DNA from: JASFWK01 sp050049355
Lineage (GTDB): Bacteria > Chloroflexota > Anaerolineae > B4-G1 > DUEL01
Length of the DNA stretch: 46,681 bases
NCBI GenBank assembly: GCA_050049355.1
Contig: JASFWK010000007.1
Span: 1-46,681 of the forward strand
Direction: 5' to 3'
This document shows, piece by piece, positions 17,930-23,516 of this stretch. The position numbers and the translations under genes are program-made. The notes under the pieces are model-generated. The model made no database searches. It was given only the letters and a program-made list of their open reading frames with translations, and was not told the origin of the DNA. Every line of letters begins with the position of its first letter. Within the stretch, counting starts at the first letter, position 1.

Positions 17930-17958
17930 ATTGTACCAGAAACCACAAAGGGATGGAA
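17930..17958 (-). promoter_or_regulatory. Predicted sigma-70-type promoter for MobA-HAD/rlmN/slt
   Basis: On the minus strand TTCCAT (17958-17953), 17 bases, then TACAAT (17935-17930). TGG directly before the -10 box resembles an extended -10 element. The -35 match is weak, which the extended -10 could compensate for. The leader before the ATG at 17840 would be about 83 bases. Confidence 0.45.
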
Positions 17959-17991
17959 ACTGACGGGCCGACAGAGTATGGAATGCGAAGA

Positions 17992-18016
17992 GGGGCGGAG
18001 AATTGTTCCCCGCCCC
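17992..18016 (-). terminator. Hairpin terminator downstream of the hsp20 pair
   Basis: GGGGCGG (17992-17998) pairs with CCGCCCC (18010-18016), extended through one A-C mismatch by GAA/TTC around a three-base loop. It starts 18 bases past the hsp20 stop. The following bases on the minus strand (TCTTCGCATTCC) hold only a few T, so it is a stem-strong, U-poor terminator. Confidence 0.5.
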
Positions 18017-18034
18017 GCTCGCATACGCCCCTTT

Positions 18035-18481
18035 CTACTTGGTCGTAACCTTAATGGTCTTGGGCTTGACGGTCTCCGCCTTAGGCAAGGTGAGGGTCAG
18101 CACACCGTTCTCGAAGACTGCCTCGGCCTCGCCCATATCTACCGGCACGTTCAGCTTCAGCGAACGGGAGAAGTAGCCATAGGGTCGTTCCTGGAACAGA
18201 TACTCCACGTTCTCCAAAGGTCGACGGAGTTCACCGCGGATGGTCAGAGTATCACCCTGGAACGTAATGTCAACCTCTTCCGGCAGGAGCCCAGGCAGCG
18301 AGGCCGCCACGACGATCTCGCCGGGCGTGGTGTAGACATCCACCGGCAGCCGAAGCGGCTCCTCCGGTGTTCCGCGCTGCCACCTTGCCCTGGGCTGGAT
18401 GTATGACTCCTCAAAGAGTCGGTCCATAGCATCTCGAAGACTCGTCATCTCTTGAAGTGGATCGAAGCGCACCACTGTCAT
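18035..18481 (-). CDS. Hsp20/alpha-crystallin small heat-shock protein (second of pair)
   Basis: A 148-residue ATP-independent holdase chaperone. An N-terminal arm (FDPLQEMTSLRDAMDRLFEE) precedes the alpha-crystallin domain (about 45-137), which contains ASLPGL, the strand LTIRGE and the conserved FENGVLTLTLPK before a short KPKTIKV tail. ATG 18481 follows GGAGG by seven bases. It is 11 bases downstream of a paralogue of the same length and was probably produced by tandem duplication. The two differ most in the N-terminal arm, which controls oligomer size and client choice in this family. It ends just before a hairpin terminator. Confidence 0.95.
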   Translation of the reverse strand: MTVVRFDPLQEMTSLRDAMDRLFEESYIQPRARWQRGTPEEPLRLPVDVYTTPGEIVVAASLPGLLPEEVDITFQGDTLTIRGELRRPLENVEYLFQERPYGYFSRSLKLNVPVDMGEAEAVFENGVLTLTLPKAETVKPKTIKVTTK

Positions 18482-18492
18482 ATTCGCACCTC

Positions 18493-18939
18493 CTATTTGG
18501 CCTTGACCTTGATCTCCCTCGGCTTTACCGCTTCCGCCTTGGGAAGCGTCAGAACCAGCACTCCGTTCTCGAACTCGGCCTCTGCCTCCTCGGCTACCAC
18601 CTGAGTCGGCAGGGACAAAGAGCGACCGAAGGTCCCGCAGAACCGCTCGCGGCAAATGTAGTTCCCCTCCTCGATCTCCTCTTCTCGCCCTATCTCGCCG
18701 CGGATGCTCAACACGTCACCGGTAACACTGATATCCAGGTCCTCCGCCTTGATGCCGGGGAGGGTGGCCTTAACCACGACGTCATCCTTGGTCTCGTACA
18801 TGTCGACGGCGACAGGTTGTCTGCGTGCCCGCGCCAACGTGCGTCCCGGCTCCACGAAGGACTCTTCAAATAGCCGGTTCATCGCCTCGCGCAGGCTGAC
18901 CAGATCGCGGAATGGCTCCCGACGCATTATGTTTGACAT
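18493..18939 (-). CDS. Hsp20/alpha-crystallin small heat-shock protein (first of pair)
   Basis: A 148-residue small heat-shock protein with the same layout as its downstream paralogue: an N-terminal arm (REPFRDLVSLREAMNRLFEE), a crystallin domain with ATLPGI, LSIRGE and FENGVLVLTLPK, and a basic tail ending KVKAK. It has two cysteines, C98 and C103 (ICRERFC), absent from the paralogue; this is unusual for the family and might respond to oxidation. ATG 18939 follows GGAGG by seven bases; upstream in-frame codons to 18969 lack a ribosome site. A tandem 11-bp repeat lies about 85 bases upstream. No CIRCE or HAIR heat-shock operator is present. Confidence 0.95.
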   Translation of the reverse strand: MSNIMRREPFRDLVSLREAMNRLFEESFVEPGRTLARARRQPVAVDMYETKDDVVVKATLPGIKAEDLDISVTGDVLSIRGEIGREEEIEEGNYICRERFCGTFGRSLSLPTQVVAEEAEAEFENGVLVLTLPKAEAVKPREIKVKAK

Positions 18940-19022
18940 TCCTCTTACCTCCTTACCCAAGACTGGCACATCGTCTCCAATACATGTCTATTCTGTCTGA
19001 TCCTCATTAGATTGGCACAAGC

Positions 19023-19044
19023 GCTGTATTAGAGCTGTATTAGA
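19023..19044. repeat. Perfect tandem 11-bp direct repeat upstream of the hsp20 pair
   Basis: GCTGTATTAGA occurs twice without a gap (19023-19033 and 19034-19044). An 11-bp period places both copies on the same face of the helix, as expected for a protein-binding site. It lies about 85 bases upstream of the hsp20 start and may be an operator or activator site. The regulator is unknown. Confidence 0.5.
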
Positions 19045-19060
19045 CTCAGGAGATAGCAGC

Positions 19061-19085
19061 AGCGCCGGTCAGGGGGACCGGCGCT
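19061..19085 (-). terminator. 10-bp perfect hairpin after the signalling operon
   Basis: AGCGCCGGTC (19061-19070) and GACCGGCGCT (19076-19085) form a perfect 10-bp stem with a five-base loop. It lies 51 bases past the stop of the GTPase gene that ends the minus-strand operon and before the hsp20 promoter region. There is no T-run on either side. It is interpreted as a terminator or mRNA 3'-end stabiliser. Confidence 0.5.
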
Positions 19086-19136
19086 GAATCATCAGGCGGG
19101 TAATGGTTGCTTTAAGGAAGGGTAATATCTGGAAGA

Positions 19137-19652
19137 CTATCCCAGGGAATCCAGCAGCTGCTTGAGGACAGCCTCCACACTTGACCTCTGCCGTGCATCG
19201 CATGGGACTACTAAGCCGGGCGGTTCGAGCCGCAGAGCGGCAGCGATCTTCTCTAGCGACATCGCTTCTCGGCTATCCTGCTTGGTGGCGGTGATGAGAA
19301 AGGGGACCTGGTTCCTCCGCCGCAAACGGCGCAACAGACGTCGGGTGACGTTGAGCGACGAAGGATCAGAGCTGTCCACCAACACGAGCATACCGTCCAT
19401 CTCCTGCGAGAGGATGTCTCGCATGAAGCTGAAGCGGGTCTGCCCCGGCGTACCGAACAGATGGAACAGCCTGCCTTCAACCGTCACCTGACCGTAGTCC
19501 ATCGCCACCGTGGTCTCCTCCTTGACTCGGTCCAGTTCACTAGTGATCGGCCGTTCAGTACTGACCACCGGGATATCGGAGACGGTGCGGATGAACTCGC
19601 TCTTGCCGGAGTTGAAGGCTCCGGTAATGATGATCTTGTATGCCCTATTCAC
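19137..19652 (-). CDS. MglA-like small Ras-family GTPase
   Basis: A 171-residue P-loop GTPase of the bacterial Ras-like (MglA/Rup) type. It shows Walker A GAFNSGKS, a switch II region with FGTPGQ in place of the DxxG-type WDTAGQ, and TATKQD in the base-recognition (NKxD) position. These proteins act as polarity or signalling switches and are often encoded beside receivers or roadblock proteins. GTG 19652 overlaps the stop of the response-regulator gene by eight bases and begins MNRAYKIIITG, the natural start of this family. ATG 19676 would add a Lys-rich KKKGKRK stretch without a ribosome site. It is the last gene of the six-gene operon; no roadblock/GAP gene is adjacent. Confidence 0.85.
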   Translation of the reverse strand: MNRAYKIIITGAFNSGKSEFIRTVSDIPVVSTERPITSELDRVKEETTVAMDYGQVTVEGRLFHLFGTPGQTRFSFMRDILSQEMDGMLVLVDSSDPSSLNVTRRLLRRLRRRNQVPFLITATKQDSREAMSLEKIAAALRLEPPGLVVPCDARQRSSVEAVLKQLLDSLG

Positions 19653-20382
19653 TTTGCGCTTCCCTTTCTTCTTCATCAACGTTTCTGAAGTCGACGAACC
19701 GATAGCCGACACCTCGCTCGGTCAGGATATAGCGAGGGTTGGAGTGATCGGGCTCAATCTTCTTGCGCAGGTAGGTCACGTAGAGGCGGACGTAGTGGAC
19801 TTCTTCACGATACTCATATCCCCACACCTTCGCGAGAAGAGTCTCGTGAGGAACTACCCAACCTGCGTTCTCAATGAGGTGGTAGAGAAGACGAAACTCG
19901 GTAGGTCGCAGTTCGACCCGTTCTCCATCGACGATCACCTCACGACGATTGTAGTCGACACTCAGGTGATCATCAATCTTGAGGATAGCAGACTCTGGAG
20001 GGGCCGGCCCTTGAGTGCGTCGCAGGACCGCGCGGATGCGACTGCTGAGTTCGCGAGCCCGGAAGGGTTTGGTAATGTAGTCATCGGCTCCCAACTCCAA
20101 GCCATGAACGATATCATCCTCACCGGAGCGGACAGTGAGCATGATGACGGGGATGTCGGAGACCTCACGCAACAGCTGCAATGTCTCGAAGCCATTCAGC
20201 TCCGGCATCCCCACGTCTAGCAACACCAAGTCTGGTAGGTCTTCTTGCACCCGTTCCAATGCGTCGGTGCCGGAGGAGGCGGCGATGACGTGGTACCCCT
20301 CTACCTCCAGGTTCATGCGCACGATCTGGATGATGTGTGGCTCGTCGTCCACGACCAGGATCAGGGGACTCCGTTTTTCCAC
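19645..20382 (-). CDS. OmpR/PhoB-family response regulator
   Basis: A two-domain transcription factor of about 245 residues. The receiver begins VVDDEPH, has the phospho-acceptor Asp in LLDVGMPELNG, the Thr in MLTVRS and the Lys in ITKPFRARE. The C-terminal winged helix (about 145-235) ends RGVGYRF and contains the recognition region EVHYVRLYVTYLRKKIE. GTG 20382 is chosen: it lies four bases after the preceding stop, so translation is probably coupled. A TTG at 20409 would add nine residues. No histidine kinase is encoded nearby; the operon instead holds a Ser/Thr kinase and phosphatase, so cross-phosphorylation or an orphan kinase elsewhere are both possible. Confidence 0.92.
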   Translation of the reverse strand: MEKRSPLILVVDDEPHIIQIVRMNLEVEGYHVIAASSGTDALERVQEDLPDLVLLDVGMPELNGFETLQLLREVSDIPVIMLTVRSGEDDIVHGLELGADDYITKPFRARELSSRIRAVLRRTQGPAPPESAILKIDDHLSVDYNRREVIVDGERVELRPTEFRLLYHLIENAGWVVPHETLLAKVWGYEYREEVHYVRLYVTYLRKKIEPDHSNPRYILTERGVGYRFVDFRNVDEEEREAQSE

Positions 20383-20386
20383 AGGC

Positions 20387-20629
20387 TCAGTCCCGCACGA
20401 AAGTGACAACTTCCTCTTTCTCCTCCGTGGGCAGTATTTCGACGCAGTGGATGCGATGCCACGGTAGGAGGACGGCTCTGACCTCCGTGAGAAGATAGTT
20501 TACATTTCGGCCGTCCCTACGGCGAGGGTTCTCACACAACAGAAACTGATCCTCGGGCTCCGGCGTCCGCTCTATTTCAGCCACAATGGGGTCTTCATTG
20601 GTCATGTGGATCAACACTGTCATCGGCAT
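20387..20629 (-). CDS. Conserved-looking small protein of unknown function in the signalling operon
   Basis: An 80-residue acidic protein I do not recognise. There is no signal peptide or membrane segment. The chain alternates predicted beta-strands (TVLIHM, DPIVAEIE, DQFLLCENP, EVRAVLLPWHRIHCVEIL) with one Arg-rich loop (PRRRDGRN), a pattern that would fit a small beta-barrel, but that is only inference. The start at 20629 is supported by GGAGGA eight bases upstream. It sits 24 bases after the J/vWA/FHA gene and four bases before the response-regulator start, so it is a genuine operon member rather than a chance frame. A role as adaptor or regulator of its neighbours is plausible but unproven. 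Confidence 0.75.
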   Translation of the reverse strand: MPMTVLIHMTNEDPIVAEIERTPEPEDQFLLCENPRRRDGRNVNYLLTEVRAVLLPWHRIHCVEILPTEEKEEVVTFVRD

Positions 20630-20653
20630 CGTCTACTCCTCCCTGCCCGCTCT

Positions 20654-22630
20654 TCACTGAAGGATGACTACTAGCCGCACTTGACCAAGTTGGATTTCGT
20701 TCTCCTCTTTGAGTTGGTAGGGGAGGTAGGGCGTGAGCCGCTGGTCGTTGAGGAACGTGCCGTTAGCGCTGCCCACATCCTCAATGTAGAACTTCCCCTC
20801 CCGCTGGAAGATCTTCGCATGTCGCCGCGATACCCCCTTCTGCAACCCGCCGTCGGCCGTCAGGTCGAGGTCTGGAAAGATGCCATGGGCAACATCCTTA
20901 CGGCCGAGAAGCAGTTCGGAGGTAGTCGGGAGCTGTGTCTGGCGGTCGGAGTCCACTACTTCTACGAGGACCGAGTGCGCAGGCTGCAGCTGCCCCTCTT
21001 CGTCCGGGGCCAGCGCCTCCTGAGGCGCGGTCGGCGATTGCGGGAGTTGGTCAGTCCTCAGGGGAGTTGTCCTCAGGGTGCCCCCAGTCGGCAGGTAGAT
21101 GCCGCACTCGGTACAGAACAGCGTTCCAGGGCGGTGCTTCTTCCCACACGATGGACACTCGATCATAGCTACCCCCTCCATACCAAGCCTACGCGTACCA
21201 TATTTGATGGTCTTGTGACCCTTTCCCGAAGCCCGTCCCCCCTTTGCCACTCGGCCTGCCTCAAGAAGGGCGACACGAGCCAGATCCTCCTCTCCCAACT
21301 CGAACAACCGGGTGGCCGCCGCCTCCAGTCGGAGGCTTGCTTCTTCCCCTCTCCCGTCCTCGAGGGCAAGCCAGGCCTGCTCCTGGATACGCACCAGGCA
21401 CACCCTGTTCAGGACGTTTACGATCGCCATTGGGACAGGTTTCTCCTCAGGATCCTTGACGAATTCTGTCTCCAGGTCGAAAACCAACCGCTCTCGCTGG
21501 TCCGAAGCGGGGATCGAGCCACTCAGCTCCAACTGCACCAAGCGGCGCCTGCCCTCCAGACCAGGCTCTGCTACGATCTCCAGCAGTACCTGTATCCGAG
21601 AATCCCCGCGCAGGAGCCCCAGGCTGATCGCATCTTGCTGAGGCGAGAGTCGTTCAATAGAGGGCAGGCAGCGGAACGCCTCATCCAGCCAAGCTCCTTC
21701 AGAGAAACGCAAAGTGAGTTGAAGATCCTGAGCAACGATAGCGCTCAGACCCTGCACATATCGTCGCAGCGCGTGTCGAATCTGACGAGGGTGGGAGATG
21801 TAGGAACACGTACCCCCCGTCTGACGAGTCATCTCCTCCAATAGCACATCGTTCCAATCCTCACCGATGCCAAGGGCGCTGACGCTAATCCCTCGGAGTC
21901 CGGCGCGGCGGGTTGCGGCGATACACTCCTCCTCGTCTCCGTAGGTCTGGCCATCGGTGAGAAGGACAACATGGCTGATCGTGTCGTCCTCGTGAAACTT
22001 GTCCACCTGCTCCAGACCAGTCTGAAGACCTTGAAGAATCTCCGTCCCCCCAGAGGTCCATATGGCTGATATGCGAGCATGTATGCGGTTGCGGTTGTCG
22101 TCAAGTGGCTGGCTCGGCACGACGACCTCTGCTCGATCGCTGAAAGCTACTACGCCCAGTGTGTCCTGCTCGTTCAGTTCATCGATGATCTTGTGCGCAG
22201 CCGCCTTCACGTAGTCGAGACGATTGCCTTTCATGGACGTACTGCGGTCTATGACCAGTGTCAGGTTGAGGGGAAGCCGCTCTCTCTTAGCCTCGTGAGC
22301 AGGTTTGATGATCACAAGGGCATAGAGCATCTGCTCCTCTTCGAGCACAGGCAGCTGGTCACCACTTACCAAGACATCCCAGGTGAACGCCCTTCTGCCC
22401 GTGTCGCGCCGCTCGGCCCGCCAACGGTCATGGGCCCGACGACGTTCTGGGTCACTCAACACCTCGTAGGCAACGTGGATTTCCTGGAAACGCTCGGTGG
22501 AAGCATCCTCGCTGCTGCTGTCGGGATGGTAACGTCGCACGAGAGCGCGATAGGCTCCCTTGATCTCTTCCTGGGTTGCGCCCATGGATATACCAAGAAC
22601 GTCGTAGGGATCCTTCTCCGTCGCCGTCAT
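20654..22630 (-). CDS. Four-domain signalling protein: DnaJ J-domain + von Willebrand A + zinc ribbon + FHA
   Basis: A 658-residue soluble protein with an unusual domain set. Residues 6-70 are a J domain with the HPD motif (35-37) needed to stimulate Hsp70. Residues 118-300 are a vWA domain with a complete MIDAS metal site (D128, S130, S132, T196, D226), followed by a beta-rich and helical region to about 460. Residues 492-509 are a four-cysteine zinc ribbon (C492, C495, C506, C509). Residues 570-658 are an FHA phosphothreonine-binding domain (GR at 576-577, SRRH 601-604, NG at 623-624). ATG 22630 overlaps the PP2C stop as ATGA. The FHA domain suggests binding to threonine-phosphorylated partners of the neighbouring kinase; the J domain suggests delivery of those partners to DnaK. 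No membrane anchor is seen. Confidence 0.9.
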   Translation of the reverse strand: MTATEKDPYDVLGISMGATQEEIKGAYRALVRRYHPDSSSEDASTERFQEIHVAYEVLSDPERRRAHDRWRAERRDTGRRAFTWDVLVSGDQLPVLEEEQMLYALVIIKPAHEAKRERLPLNLTLVIDRSTSMKGNRLDYVKAAAHKIIDELNEQDTLGVVAFSDRAEVVVPSQPLDDNRNRIHARISAIWTSGGTEILQGLQTGLEQVDKFHEDDTISHVVLLTDGQTYGDEEECIAATRRAGLRGISVSALGIGEDWNDVLLEEMTRQTGGTCSYISHPRQIRHALRRYVQGLSAIVAQDLQLTLRFSEGAWLDEAFRCLPSIERLSPQQDAISLGLLRGDSRIQVLLEIVAEPGLEGRRRLVQLELSGSIPASDQRERLVFDLETEFVKDPEEKPVPMAIVNVLNRVCLVRIQEQAWLALEDGRGEEASLRLEAAATRLFELGEEDLARVALLEAGRVAKGGRASGKGHKTIKYGTRRLGMEGVAMIECPSCGKKHRPGTLFCTECGIYLPTGGTLRTTPLRTDQLPQSPTAPQEALAPDEEGQLQPAHSVLVEVVDSDRQTQLPTTSELLLGRKDVAHGIFPDLDLTADGGLQKGVSRRHAKIFQREGKFYIEDVGSANGTFLNDQRLTPYLPYQLKEENEIQLGQVRLVVILQ

Positions 22631-23499
22631 TCCCACTCCCCGGCAGGTCTGACCAGGATAGCGGTGATGTTGTCTCGCCCTCCAAGCTCGTTCGCAGCCT
22701 CCACGAGAGTCTCGCAAGCGGCCTGATGAGAAGGGGCCTCGGCGATGACCCGGGCCATCTTCTCATCGCTCACCATGCTCCACAACCCATCCGAGCAGAG
22801 CAACAGGCTGCATCCAGGTGGAACTGAGCACAGGTACGTCTCTACCTCCAATACACCACTCTGCCCCACCGCCCGGTAGAGTACGTTCTTTTGGGGATGA
22901 CTCGCTGCCTCTTCCGCCGTCAGTTGTCCCATTTCCACCAGCCGGTCCACAAGCGAGTGATCCCGGGTGATCTGCTTTAGCCCATCCGGAGAGGTCAAAT
23001 AGGCCCGGCTGTCGCCAACGTGGGCGATGTGGGCCTGCCTCCCGATCAGCAAGACGCAAGTCAGCGTCGTTCCGGCACCCGGCACTGCCGAGGAGACCGC
23101 GGTGTTTGCCAGGTTAACCGCCTCGGTCAACACCTCGCTCAGCGATGGCTGATCGGCGCAGTGCTCTCGGCGGGAAAGCGTGGCTAGATAGACCTGCTGG
23201 ACGACGTGGCGAGCCACTGCGCGGGCAGCCAATGCACTGGCCACCTCCCCCGACCGATGCCCGCCCATTCCGTCGGCCAAGACGAAGAGGCCAAAGGGCA
23301 GGAGAGACTCGCCTCCCTCCTGGTTGGCCTCTGAGATCAGTATTGCATCCTCATTGTGTGTGCGTACCCTTCCGACATCCGTAGCCCAACCGACGTGAGT
23401 CCTTCTTCCTTGGAGGACAGGCTTTGCTCTGGGGGGTTCTTCCTCTGCTCTCTGAGATGGGGGCTTCTTTCCTGGTAGCAAGCGTTGCCAGAATCGCAT
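22627..23499 (-). CDS. PP2C-family (PPM) Ser/Thr protein phosphatase
   Basis: A 290-residue cytosolic phosphatase. The metal- and phosphate-binding motifs are all present in order: VGRVRTHNEDA, LADGMGGHRSGE, AHVGDSRAYL, RDHSLVDRLVE, LCSDGLWSMV and GGRDNITAI. A basic, Pro-rich N-terminal leader of about 40 residues precedes the catalytic domain. ATG 23499 follows GGGGGAGG closely. GTG 23520, which overlaps the kinase stop as GTGA, is an alternative that adds seven residues. Its position between a kinase and an FHA protein indicates it reverses the kinase's phosphorylations, as in PppA/PpkA/Fha and TerY-P systems. Both its ends touch neighbouring genes, so expression is tightly coupled. Confidence 0.95.
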   Translation of the reverse strand: MRFWQRLLPGKKPPSQRAEEEPPRAKPVLQGRRTHVGWATDVGRVRTHNEDAILISEANQEGGESLLPFGLFVLADGMGGHRSGEVASALAARAVARHVVQQVYLATLSRREHCADQPSLSEVLTEAVNLANTAVSSAVPGAGTTLTCVLLIGRQAHIAHVGDSRAYLTSPDGLKQITRDHSLVDRLVEMGQLTAEEAASHPQKNVLYRAVGQSGVLEVETYLCSVPPGCSLLLCSDGLWSMVSDEKMARVIAEAPSHQAACETLVEAANELGGRDNITAILVRPAGEWE

Positions 23500-23516
23500 G
23501 TTCCTCCCCCTGTTTG

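Noticed and set aside
16656..17963. Plus-strand frame of 435 codons
   Set aside because: Antisense to the MobA-HAD fusion, whose motifs are clear; no protein-like features.
18940..19060. CIRCE (TTAGCACTC-type) or HAIR (CTTGAGT-type) operator before hsp20
   Set aside because: Looked for on both strands and not found; only the tandem 11-bp repeat is present.
20681..21844. Plus-strand frame of 387 codons inside the FHA gene
   Set aside because: Antisense to the J/vWA/FHA gene, whose domains are complete.
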